A stretch of DNA of 6,886 bases from Neptunomonas sp. (GCA_004195305.1 SDWN01000743.1:1-6886), one strand, 5' to 3'. Counted from the stretch's first letter, positions 1 to 6,195 are shown. The notes: generated by a model not told the origin, from the letters alone. Made by a program: numbers and translations.

Positions 1-1543
1 CACCATCGCTCAACTGCGCAACAACCTTGAGATTGCCCGCGTTATTGGTAGACATCCGACGGTCCGGATTGGGACCGGCCAGCGCTGGCGTAAAGACCCC
101 ACTGGCAGCATCCATACGACCGGAGAAGTGGGTATCCTTATCCGCCTTCGCCGTCTCATCAAACGGAACCACACTCCAGCTCGCAGGAAGGAAACCGATC
201 CGCTGATCGTCCTGAGTACCCACCTTGCCGTCTTTGCCTGGCGCCCAGCCTTCGGCCAGGAACGCCGCCGTCACCTTGGCTGACGACCCCCCATTTCCGC
301 CCACACGACTGACCGCAAACGAAGGCACTACCTGGACACTGCCCACCCGGTCATAGACATTCAACTCACCACCTTTGCTGCCACCCAGTTGAATGCTACG
401 GCTGCCCAGCGTGACATCTGATTGGGCGACCGCTTCGACAATCAGACGCTGCTTGCTGCTGGAAAGCACCTTGGCAACCTTGATCCCCTTACCCAGGTCG
501 AGTTTATCTGCGAGGCTGTCTGAGAAATTGTTACCTACAATCGTTAACTGCTGAGTAGTACCTGCCTTAATGTGACCCGGCAGCACCGCCAGCACCTGAT
601 TGGCAACACCGGTATTTTTGGTTGCGCTGAGATCCATACCGATCTCATCATGCAGGACCTCGAACATCCGCCCCTCTAGTTGAGAGCCATCTTTAGACGC
701 CGCCAACACCTGGCGCATCTTGACGCCACCAATATTGACGTTGGCACGCCACTCGTAGCCGGTGTAAACCACCCCCTGACCACGGCCCTTGAAAGTGGAA
801 CCATCGGAATAATTGCCCGTCAGGTTCAGCTGATAACCATCGGCCTCTGAGCCACTGATCGCCATGGTCCCTTCGATTGGCCCCTTGCCTGGCATATTAC
901 CCGCAAAACGCCATTCACCCGCCAATACCGGTTTAGTGGCTTTCTGCCACTCGCGCCAGGCTTTCGTTTCCAGCGGTAGCATCTTAGTCAGCTTAGGCAC
1001 CATCGTATCCAGCGCGATGCCGAGCCAATCCCGATCGCGCCCCATCGCCTGATATTCAACCGTTGGCCATTGACCGAGGTGGAAATGCACCAGATGTTCC
1101 CATTCCGTCGCCGGACGACGCTGCAACATCACCCGGGCTTCGGAGTGACAACGCGAACACATCTGCGCCATCTCATCGGACTCGTTGACCTCCTGCGTAT
1201 TCAACCGCCGCTCCATTGCGTAGCGATAGTTCTGCGACTCCTCAGGCGCCAGCCCTTGGTGGTCGGAGAAATACTTCACCAGGGTACGCCGGTCGTCATC
1301 GTTGATTTTAAGACCATGCATGACTTGCATCCGACCGATGGTCATCAACCAGCCCTCAGGGCTTTTACGCTGGTGACTCATGCGGCTCCACTGCGTCCCA
1401 GCACTCTCCTCGGTATGGCATCCCAGGCAGTTATCTTTAATGATCTGTTCGGCTGTTTGCTGGGCTATCGCTTGGATCGGCAGCATTGACGCAACCATCG
1501 TTACAGCACCCACAATCAACGGTGGTAGTTTTTTTATTTTCAT
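1..1543 (-). CDS. qhpA: Quinohemoprotein amine dehydrogenase alpha subunit (diheme), C-terminus cut by window edge
   Basis: This is the large subunit of the periplasmic quinohemoprotein amine dehydrogenase, which oxidises primary amines to aldehydes. It carries the two c-type hemes that take electrons from the CTQ cofactor of the small gamma subunit. My translation of the minus strand is open for 514 codons. It starts with a Sec-type signal peptide (MKIKK, a hydrophobic core, likely cleavage after Ala-Ile-Ala near residue 27). Two heme-binding CXXCH motifs follow: CLGCH at residues 39-43 and CSRCH at 129-133. The rest is long, beta-rich sequence expected of the family's C-terminal beta domains. 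The start is fixed by a perfect Shine-Dalgarno (AAGGAGGT, about 9 nt upstream). By family length I estimate that only some 20-30 C-terminal residues are missing. The rSAM, gamma and beta genes (qhpD, C, B) would be expected beyond the left edge. A sigma-54-type promoter lies upstream. No frameshift or internal stop was seen. Confidence 0.95.
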   Translation of the reverse strand, partial: MKIKKLPPLIVGAVTMVASMLPIQAIAQQTAEQIIKDNCLGCHTEESAGTQWSRMSHQRKSPEGWLMTIGRMQVMHGLKINDDDRRTLVKYFSDHQGLAPEESQNYRYAMERRLNTQEVNESDEMAQMCSRCHSEARVMLQRRPATEWEHLVHFHLGQWPTVEYQAMGRDRDWLGIALDTMVPKLTKMLPLETKAWREWQKATKPVLAGEWRFAGNMPGKGPIEGTMAISGSEADGYQLNLTGNYSDGSTFKGRGQGVVYTGYEWRANVNIGGVKMRQVLAASKDGSQLEGRMFEVLHDEIGMDLSATKNTGVANQVLAVLPGHIKAGTTQQLTIVGNNFSDSLADKLDLGKGIKVAKVLSSSKQRLIVEAVAQSDVTLGSRSIQLGGSKGGELNVYDRVGSVQVVPSFAVSRVGGNGGSSAKVTAAFLAEGWAPGKDGKVGTQDDQRIGFLPASWSVVPFDETAKADKDTHFSGRMDAASGVFTPALAGPNPDRRMSTNNAGNLKVVAQLSDG

Positions 1544-1550
1544 CTAGGCC

Positions 1551-1560
1551 AGACCTCCTT
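1551..1560 (-). promoter_or_regulatory. Strong ribosome binding site of qhpA
   Basis: On the minus strand this reads AAGGAGGTCT, an 8-base match to the anti-Shine-Dalgarno sequence, 9 nt before the ATG at 1543. It decides the start codon and suggests high translation of the enzyme subunit. It contrasts with qhpG, which has no visible Shine-Dalgarno. Confidence 0.85.
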
Positions 1561-1625
1561 CTTGTTGCTTGTTGTCGGTACCAACGTAATGCCAGCCCGA
1601 TACATTCCAACCTGAGAGCAGATAT

Positions 1626-1641
1626 AGCAACGATTGTGCCA
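1626..1641 (-). promoter_or_regulatory. Sigma-54 (-24/-12) promoter of qhpA
   Basis: The minus strand reads TGGCACAATCGTTGCT, a full match to the sigma-54 consensus TGGCAC-N5-TTGCW, with the invariant GG and GC dinucleotides correctly spaced. Transcription would begin near 1615, giving a leader of about 72 nt before qhpA. Just upstream (1642-1680) is AT-rich sequence of the kind where IHF bends DNA, although no clean IHF site is visible. A sigma-54 promoter needs an ATP-driven enhancer-binding activator, which is not in this window. Confidence 0.8.
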
Positions 1642-1795
1642 ATATATAAATGTTTTTAATAACAAGAGGTTGCTATAGACGAATCACATTCAGGACTGTC
1701 TCATAACAGGAAGAGCTGCTTAAAAACGATACAGGTGTATGAACACCAACAAGCAGCCAACGGCACGCAAACGAAGGCTAAAAGCGCTTACTGGG

Positions 1796-3136
1796 TTAGG
1801 ACAGAAGCCGCTGCGTGTGTAGCCAGCGACAGACCTGAACGGCTTGTTGTCGATCCAGCCCCAGCAAGTTTTCCAGCCTGACACTGGCGTCTTTGAGCGA
1901 TGGTTGTGGGTGATCAGCGAGTACCCGCATCACCGGTGCCAGCTCTATGCCCTGCAGTCGCCAGACTCCCAACGGCTGATCCGGCGTCACCAGAACATCA
2001 GCAACACGAATCCGGTCACGGTCCACCACCGGATGTGGCTCAATTTGCCAGCAGCCCGGCTGAGGGTCTGCATGTGCCTGCTGCCGATCAGGCCAAATCG
2101 CACGAGTGCGCCAAAAGTCCCGATCCTGCCAGCGTGACTCCATCTGATAAAAGTCACGACCGATACGCGCAAAACGATAAAACAGCTGCTGGGTGCGCTG
2201 CTGATAAAAGCGCTTAGCCATGACGACAGCCTGCGGATCAACCAGCAGCGTATTGATCACCGCTGGCGCAACCAAGGCACTCGATAACGCCTGGAAGATG
2301 CCATTGCCGGATAGCGGATCGACCGCCATCGCCGCATCACCGATTCGAATCCAACGCTCGCCGACGACCTGCTCATGTAATACCGAAGCACTAGTACGAG
2401 CATGAACCTGATCCGTCGGAGTCGAGTTTTCAATAAACCGGGCTGATTGTTCAAGCCCTAAAATTTTGCTAACACAGAACCTGGGAAGATCTCTCTTGGC
2501 TGGAATTGGGGTCTGTTTGTTATCCAGCGTCAGCTGCAGATAACGGCAGCCATTACCGCCAACCGCCATCCAGGCCCAGCCATCCTCAAAACTTTCTACC
2601 GCAGAAAACGGCTGGCAAACCGGCCCATGCCAGTAATGAAGCAGAGACAATGTATCAGGCCCTTTGAATCGCTCAATGCCAGACGCGGGCGCACTACGGC
2701 CGCGCGCTTCAACTAAGAACCGCCCGCTCAAAAACGCTGGAGCCACGCCTTTACAGACAACACTCCAGCCGTCGAGCTTTTCTGTCACCGCCTCCGCTCG
2801 GCCCGGGTATACCGCTACCCCTGCTGACCTCAGTTGATTAACAATGGCTCGATCAAAACGGGTGCGATCCACTAACGTCTCGTAATTGGCCGCATTGGTT
2901 TGGCCGTTCCAGCTCACTTGTCGCGGCGACTCTGGAGGCAGCCCTTCTAACGAGCCCTCCAGCCCGGCACCTTTAAGACCCTCGATAACGCGCTGAGAGA
3001 TCCCTTCCAACGCGGCAAATGGGCGCGGCTGAGTGACTAACCCGACGCTATACCCCAAACGCTGCATACCCAAGGCCGTCGCCGCTGCCGCAGGACCGCC
3101 ACCTAAAACGATGATGTCAAAATAGTGTGATTTCAT
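1796..3136 (-). CDS. qhpG: QhpG-type FAD-dependent monooxygenase for tryptophylquinone (CTQ) biogenesis
   Basis: A 446-residue flavoprotein. In the established qhp pathway QhpG dihydroxylates the tryptophan of the gamma-subunit precursor QhpC, an early step in forming cysteine tryptophylquinone; it acts in the cytoplasm. Visible motifs are the N-terminal Rossmann dinucleotide motif GGGPAAAA (residues 12-19), a DGWAWM stretch (185-190) resembling tryptophan-halogenase-like flavoproteins, and the second FAD motif GDAA...DPLSGNGI (266-280). A C-terminal extension follows (about 300-446). The assignment to QhpG rather than a generic halogenase-like oxidase rests on this architecture and on lying directly upstream of qhpA on the same strand. 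The ATG at 3136 is the only reasonable start: an in-frame TAA lies two codons upstream, and the next Met falls beyond the Rossmann motif. There is no Shine-Dalgarno, and the sigma-54-like site ends only about 13 nt before the ATG. Confidence 0.9.
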   Translation of the reverse strand: MKSHYFDIIVLGGGPAAAATALGMQRLGYSVGLVTQPRPFAALEGISQRVIEGLKGAGLEGSLEGLPPESPRQVSWNGQTNAANYETLVDRTRFDRAIVNQLRSAGVAVYPGRAEAVTEKLDGWSVVCKGVAPAFLSGRFLVEARGRSAPASGIERFKGPDTLSLLHYWHGPVCQPFSAVESFEDGWAWMAVGGNGCRYLQLTLDNKQTPIPAKRDLPRFCVSKILGLEQSARFIENSTPTDQVHARTSASVLHEQVVGERWIRIGDAAMAVDPLSGNGIFQALSSALVAPAVINTLLVDPQAVVMAKRFYQQRTQQLFYRFARIGRDFYQMESRWQDRDFWRTRAIWPDRQQAHADPQPGCWQIEPHPVVDRDRIRVADVLVTPDQPLGVWRLQGIELAPVMRVLADHPQPSLKDASVRLENLLGLDRQQAVQVCRWLHTQRLLS

Positions 3137-3149
3137 GCTTTAAAAAGCT

Positions 3150-3165
3150 AGCAAAGATTGAGCCA
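3150..3165 (-). promoter_or_regulatory. Sigma-54-like promoter of qhpG
   Basis: The minus strand reads TGGCTCAATCTTTGCT, one base from the TGGCAC-N5-TTGCW consensus, with GG and GC correctly spaced. Including the next base it matches the qhpA promoter at 15 of 17 positions. The predicted start, near 3139, leaves only about 3 nt of leader, so the mRNA would be almost leaderless, which fits the absence of a Shine-Dalgarno. The alternative is that another promoter further upstream serves the gene. Confidence 0.6.
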
Positions 3166-3223
3166 CTCGCAAAGGCGTATATACCGGGCTTTACACCCTT
3201 GAAGTGTGGATAAAAAAGAACCA

Positions 3224-3265
3224 GTTGTCTCAAATTGACACATTAGAATGATCATTAGGGTCAAT
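3224..3265. promoter_or_regulatory. Candidate operator/enhancer upstream of qhpG
   Basis: This stretch holds TGTCTCA (3226-3232) in an imperfect palindrome TGTCTCAAATTGACA, a 10-bp perfect palindrome AATGATCATT (3247-3256), and the pair ATTGAC/GTCAAT (3234-3239 and 3260-3265). Read on the minus strand, CTAATG occurs twice, 12 nt apart. TGTCTCA also occurs upstream of the qhpA promoter at a similar distance (61 versus 56 bp from the -24 end). Activator binding is inferred from position and repetition only. Confidence 0.4.
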
Positions 3266-3326
3266 GAATAACGTCTGGTGTAGCGGATAGCCTGGGGGGG
3301 ATAAAGTCCGTACCTGGGAGGCCTTG

Positions 3327-3553
3327 GACACGCCATGTGCGCCCTACTTCCAGGCTAAGTGGGCATGGTCAGTATCAACGTACCGCTGCCGGTTGCCTAT
3401 CACAGCTTCGGAGGTTGGAAGCGCTAGCTGTTTGGCGACCTGCACGCCTATGGTCCCGATGCGGTACGGTTTTACACCAAGCGCAAAACCATCACCCAGC
3501 GCTGGCCTTCCAGCGGTGTCCGCGAAGGCGTTGGTTTATCCTTCCCGGCATAA
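3327..3553 (+). pseudogene. mmsA: Relic C-terminus of methylmalonate-semialdehyde dehydrogenase
   Basis: From 3362 the plus strand reads GMVSINVPLPVAYHSFGGWKR, an in-frame TAG at 3425-3427, then LFGDLHAYGPDAVRFYTKRK, TITQRWPSS and a tail ending SFPA before TAA at 3551-3553. This is the characteristic C-terminal end of CoA-acylating methylmalonate-semialdehyde dehydrogenase (valine, inositol and beta-alanine breakdown), where the family reads GGWKRSLFGD: the stop replaces the Ser. Two residues of the usual VPxPVPVAYHS stretch are also missing. Just upstream, in another frame (3327-3356), DTPCAPYFQA resembles the preceding family segment (D-x-x-A-A-R-x-F-Q), so a frameshift lies near 3357-3361. 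Only about 70 of roughly 500 residues remain and no start exists. The gene is dead. Confidence 0.88.
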
Positions 3554-3566
3554 GCGATGAGCGTGC

Positions 3567-3588
3567 GCCCCCCGGACTACAGGGGGGC
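3567..3588 (+). terminator. GC-rich hairpin after the mmsA relic
   Basis: Seven perfect base pairs, GCCCCCC (3567-3573) and GGGGGGC (3582-3588), enclose an 8-nt loop, beginning 13 nt after the relic's stop codon. There is no U-run afterwards, so it would be a weak or decayed intrinsic terminator. Its position suggests it once ended mmsA transcription. Confidence 0.45.
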
Positions 3589-4201
3589 AGCACTCAACGC
3601 TCAAGAGAAACTAACCGCATCGGCTTCTCTTGTAGGAAAAGGTCAAAAGGGGTGCTGAGATTTTGGCCTCGGTGAAAGCCACCTCAAGATGAGGAAGCAT
3701 AAGTAGTCAGATCGGCGCTCATCACCAGCAGCTCAGTAACATCGTATAACCCGAATGCCCATGAGGGATTGGCTTCTTATTTTTAATGATTGTTGACCTA
3801 CATCATCACATCCTCCATTAACGACATACTATTGCTATGTAAGTTCTCAGTCGTACTATACTGTAACTAAAAGTCAACAATGCTTAGAGGTCGGCCTAAG
3901 CGCCACATAGGAATCGCCATTGTCATGCCTTTTGTTAGAACAGCAAACCCAACTGATGAGTGAACTCTATGTTTTTATACTTTCTTAAAAATCATCAGAA
4001 ACCGTCAATCATAGAAGGGTCTAGCATTAAGATGATAATGGCAGGACGCGCCCAAGATATAAAGCTGCCGTTTTTATCTGTCTTGCTTTCGAAGGGTTTT
4101 TTAGCCAGATGTGCCGTTTGATTCGCTGTGCTTACTTATAGTACATATATATAGGCGCTTTACGTATTCTGAAATATAAACTTGTTCATGGTGGCTGCTT
4201 C
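3589..4201. other. Long intergenic stretch without a recognisable gene
   Basis: No credible gene is seen. Base composition changes from mixed to clearly AT-rich around 3770, which may mark the left edge of the acquired operon. Minor structures are AAGAGAA/TTCTCTT (3603-3609 and 3625-3631), CCTCA-AGA-TGAGG (3682-3694) and GCTTAG-N8-CTAAGC (about 3882-3901). At 4040-4075 GGCAG/CTGCC with a long loop is followed by GTTTTT, a weak terminator-like arrangement on the plus strand. Upstream of the PilZ gene the sequence is AT-rich (TATAGT at 4137-4142, a TATATATA run near 4145), but no -35/-10 pair with proper spacing is convincing. Confidence 0.5.
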
Positions 4202-4609
4202 ATGAAACATAAGAATGAAGATTTATTAGAGTTCCAAGAAGTACCGGGTAAATCTGAACCTGGGTATCTTGCGAGAGAATCTTATCGTGTTCCGGTTAGA
4301 GGAAAAGAAAGATTTTTGTTAGTTATTGGTAACGACACATATCCTTTAGTGGACATAAGCAGTAGAGGGGTCAGTATATCTATGGATGCCACGACCTCTA
4401 TTGCTTCGCAGGGCATTATATCCGACTGCAACATCATTCTCGACGAGAAGATTTTCGAAGGCTTAGACGGCGAAGTTATTCACTACTCAATCGACAATGA
4501 TGGAAGCTGGCTATGTGGTATCGCGTGGTTAAATATTGACGCTGACACCGTCTTAAAAATAGAAGAGACTTTACTTGCCATCAGAAACGAGCTGTTTGAA
4601 TATGTCTAA
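4202..4609 (+). CDS. PilZ-domain protein, predicted c-di-GMP receptor
   Basis: A 135-residue single-domain cytoplasmic protein. It shows both halves of the PilZ c-di-GMP binding signature: RESYR (RxxxR, residues 25-29) in the N-terminal loop, and DISSRG (D/NxSxxG, residues 51-56) on the first strands. The spacing and the C-terminal GIAWL strand followed by a helix are also typical. With all signature residues present it is predicted to bind c-di-GMP, but which process it controls is not shown. The ATG is preceded by a modest GGTGG 7 nt upstream. It overlaps the next gene by 8 nt (ATGTCTAA), so the three genes to 5887 form one operon. The coding sequence is visibly more AT-rich than the qhp genes, consistent with separate origin. 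No signal peptide or membrane segment is seen. Confidence 0.85.
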   Translation: MKHKNEDLLEFQEVPGKSEPGYLARESYRVPVRGKERFLLVIGNDTYPLVDISSRGVSISMDATTSIASQGIISDCNIILDEKIFEGLDGEVIHYSIDNDGSWLCGIAWLNIDADTVLKIEETLLAIRNELFEYV

Positions 4610-4919
4610 AGAGAAAATAGTAGATGTCATGGGAGTGCTGCTGAGCGAAGCGATCGAAGATGACATTCCTGAGGTTGAACAACTCAACTGGTTAATCTAC
4701 AGCGGTGCTGACGATATTGTTGAAAGCGAGATACATACCTCTCAGAAAGATCCGGTTTGGAAGACTGAAAGTGAAAGTCACACTGTTCATGTCTGGAACA
4801 CACAGGGGAAAATACGAATCAAGGTTTTGTCTAAATGTAAAACAAAAGTCTCGATCAAGCACCTTGCTGAAGTTGCGCTGAATGCCATGATGGAAGATCT
4901 GAAGAAGGGTACCCAATGA
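4602..4919 (+). CDS. Small protein of unknown function between PilZ and ParA genes
   Basis: A 105-residue protein I do not recognise. It has an acidic N-terminal half (SEAIEDDIPEVEQLNWLIYS, residues 15-34), a central stretch of likely beta strands (HVWNTQGKIRIKVLSKCK, about 63-80) and a C-terminal helix (KHLAEVALNAMMEDLKKG). No signal peptide, membrane segment or metal motif is visible. I chose the ATG at 4602, inside the stop of the PilZ gene, because such overlap signals translational coupling; a TTG at 4575 would add nine residues. No strong Shine-Dalgarno is present, which fits coupling. Its stop overlaps the ParA start in ATGA. Its position suggests an adaptor or partner linking the PilZ sensor and the ATPase, but that is inference from order alone. 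Confidence 0.75.
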   Translation: MSKEKIVDVMGVLLSEAIEDDIPEVEQLNWLIYSGADDIVESEIHTSQKDPVWKTESESHTVHVWNTQGKIRIKVLSKCKTKVSIKHLAEVALNAMMEDLKKGTQ

Positions 4920-5887
4920 CCGTTATAGTTTGCCCTAAGTGCTCGCGAAGACACCGTGTAGATACAAGTAAAATAACTCAAAATAGAAGGCAGCTTGTCC
5001 GATGTAAAGTGTGTGACCACAGATTTCCAATTCACGTCGCTCAAAAAATGGCAGCTGAGCCGGCACAACCTGAAGCTATTGAGAAGCGGAGGAATGCCAG
5101 GAAAATAGCGGTCTCTTTAAGTAAGGGAGGTGTAGGCAAGACAACTACATCGGTAAACCTGAGTGCGGGTCTGGCGCTGGCCGGCTATAAAGTTTTGCTG
5201 GTAGATACAGACACCCAGGGACAATCATCTTTCATGCTAGGGAAAAAACCTCAAGCGGGTTTAACAGAACTTTTAACGGGCGAACTGACTGCTGAAGAGG
5301 CGATTGTGTCAGCAAGGACTAATCTGTCTATTCTAGGCGGTGGTAGGTCGCTTGCTGGAGTCAAACGAATCATTGATAAAAAGAGCTTTGGCTCTGAATG
5401 GACCCTGACTGAGGCGATGGAGGGCCTGGATAATAAATTTGACTTTATAATTATTGACACATCTCCTGGATGGGACCAGTTAACAGTAAATGTCCTTTTT
5501 TATGCTACAGAAGTTCTCACTCCTGTTGCGCTTGAGGTGATGTCACTTCATGGGCTTGCTGAGTTTACGAAAAACCTTCACGCTATACAGAAATACAAAC
5601 CAATTAATTTAAACTATGTACTCCCGACGTTTCTTGATACCAGAATAGATCAGCCCCAAAACATAAACAGAAAGCTTAAAAGCCTATATGGGGATAAGGT
5701 TTGCCAGCCTATAAGGTATGACGAGCAATTAACTAGGGCCCCCGCACATGGAAAAACAATCTTTGAGTTTGTCCCGGATGGTAATGGGGCTGCTGATTAT
5801 GAAGCATTGGTCAGAACGATTGTGAAAGACAACACTATTTTCGGTGCTATGCCCACCAAGGGAGGGACAGTGATCCCATCTTTATAG
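4916..5887 (+). CDS. ParA/MinD-family ATPase with N-terminal MJ0042-type zinc finger
   Basis: A 323-residue chimeric protein. Residues 6-33 have a Cys4 pattern (CPKC at 6-9, CKVC at 30-33, ending VRCKVC) typical of the MJ0042 zinc-ribbon finger. A charged linker (about 42-62) leads to a ParA ATPase. This has the deviant Walker A SKGGVGKTT (69-77, signature Lys70 and catalytic Lys75), the Walker A' VDTDTQGQ (96-103; the family usually has DPQ, here DTQ) and Walker B FIIIDTSP (178-184). Its C-terminal segment, IRYDEQLTRAPAHGKTIFEF, is typical of ParA. Such ATPases dimerise on ATP and position cargo on DNA or membrane: plasmids, chromosomes, chemosensory or flagellar clusters. No ParB or centromere-like site is visible here, so plasmid partition is not favoured. 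It begins in an ATGA overlap with the preceding stop, with GAAGGG 6 nt upstream. The cargo is unknown. Confidence 0.88.
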   Translation: MTVIVCPKCSRRHRVDTSKITQNRRQLVRCKVCDHRFPIHVAQKMAAEPAQPEAIEKRRNARKIAVSLSKGGVGKTTTSVNLSAGLALAGYKVLLVDTDTQGQSSFMLGKKPQAGLTELLTGELTAEEAIVSARTNLSILGGGRSLAGVKRIIDKKSFGSEWTLTEAMEGLDNKFDFIIIDTSPGWDQLTVNVLFYATEVLTPVALEVMSLHGLAEFTKNLHAIQKYKPINLNYVLPTFLDTRIDQPQNINRKLKSLYGDKVCQPIRYDEQLTRAPAHGKTIFEFVPDGNGAADYEALVRTIVKDNTIFGAMPTKGGTVIPSL

Positions 5888-6009
5888 GGAATCCTATGGG
5901 GTTATGACTTGCGATTTAAAACTCAACTTAAAAAGTTACGTTTAAAGGGAGATCAGATCAACCTAGCCTCACATATCGTGTTTAAAAAAGCATACTGATA
6001 ACCTATGTT
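5888..6009. other. AT-rich gap after the ParA gene
   Basis: No gene is seen. Small inverted repeats are ATAGG-GAAT-CCTAT overlapping the ParA stop (5884-5897) and AACTT-AAA-AAGTT (about 5926-5938). Neither is followed by a proper U-run. The operon may instead be terminated by the hairpin element that begins at 6010. Confidence 0.4.
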
Positions 6010-6156
6010 CTAGCAGGCTGTTGAAAAGCGTTAGCGAGGCCGCCGAGACTAGGGAAAAACGACCGAAAAAGCGCAGTTTATAGGTATAGATGAGCATTTT
6101 GAGGTCGTTTTTAACGACGTATCGGCAACGCAGGTAGATTTTCAACAACCTGCTAG
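6010..6156. mobile_element. MITE-like element, 147 bp, with 18-bp terminal inverted repeats ending in CTAG
   Basis: The left end CTAGCAGGCTGTTGAAAA (6010-6027) and right end TTTTCAACAACCTGCTAG (6139-6156) are inverted copies matching at 17 of 18 positions. A second perfect inverted repeat lies inside: AAAAACGACC (6055-6064) and GGTCGTTTTT (6103-6112). GCGTT/AACGC and other imperfect pairs allow the whole element to fold into one long hairpin. It is too short to encode a transposase, so it would be mobilised in trans. CTAG at both outer edges may be either part of the repeat or a 4-bp target duplication; the palindromic CTAG prevents a decision. Repeats of similar sequence are, to my recollection, common in Pseudomonas-like genomes. 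It may also act as a terminator for the ParA operon. Confidence 0.8.
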
Positions 6157-6168
6157 GGATACCGCATG

Positions 6169-6195
6169 AAAAAAGAGGCCGTTTATAGGCCTCTT
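6169..6195 (-). terminator. Rho-independent terminator, minus strand
   Basis: A perfect 8-bp stem AAGAGGCC (6173-6180) and GGCCTCTT (6188-6195) with a 7-nt loop is followed, on the minus strand, by a run of six Ts starting within the stem. It sits just beyond the end of the minus-strand relic region (a possible stop at 6218-6220) and most likely terminated that former gene. Read on the plus strand there is no U-run. Confidence 0.8.

Larger units (their letters stand above)
1544..1795. other. qhpG-qhpA intergenic control region with candidate activator sites
   Basis: The 252-bp gap between qhpG and qhpA has no gene. Besides the sigma-54 promoter and ribosome binding site it holds three inverted repeats upstream of the promoter. 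CTGT-N6-ACAG is at 1696-1709, containing TGTCTCA at 1697-1703. GGTGT-ATGA-ACACC is at 1734-1747. A wider GCTGCTT/AAGCAGC pair is at 1715-1721 and 1751-1757. They lie about 80-140 bp upstream of the predicted transcription start, the usual range for sigma-54 enhancers. The outer pair could instead form RNA structure at the end of the qhpG transcript, but no canonical terminator with an adjacent U-run is seen. Confidence 0.5.

Noticed and set aside
864..1489. Plus-strand open frames of 62 and 139 codons
   Set aside because: They are antisense to qhpA, whose minus-strand translation is continuous and carries a signal peptide and two CXXCH motifs.
1844..2454. Several open frames of 61-105 codons on both strands
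   Set aside because: All lie within qhpG in other frames and show no recognisable protein features.
3148..3336. 62-codon minus-strand open frame upstream of qhpG
   Set aside because: It overlaps the sigma-54-like promoter and palindromes, has no ribosome site and no recognisable protein features.
3324..3675. Plus-strand open frames of 78 and 112 codons
   Set aside because: They run in the wrong frames through the mmsA relic; the similarity to MmsA lies in the third frame and is interrupted by a stop.
3684..3776. Minus-strand 30-codon stretch (FGLYDVTELLVMSADLTTYA near its end) that looks protein-like
   Set aside because: It is bounded by stops, has no start or ribosome site, and I cannot match it to a family; it may be a gene relic but is not supported.
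3880..3963. 27-codon plus-strand open frame beginning MLRGRPKRH
   Set aside because: There is no Shine-Dalgarno, the length is within chance, and no family is recognisable.
4692..5460. Minus-strand open frames of 69-93 codons
   Set aside because: They are shadows antisense to the small gene and the ParA gene.
4916..5887. Plasmid partition locus
   Set aside because: No parB gene, iteron array or centromere-like repeats are seen, and the ParA is co-transcribed with a PilZ gene instead.
6010..6156. CRISPR repeat or complete insertion sequence
   Set aside because: There is one inverted-repeat unit only, with no repeat-spacer pattern and no room for a transposase.
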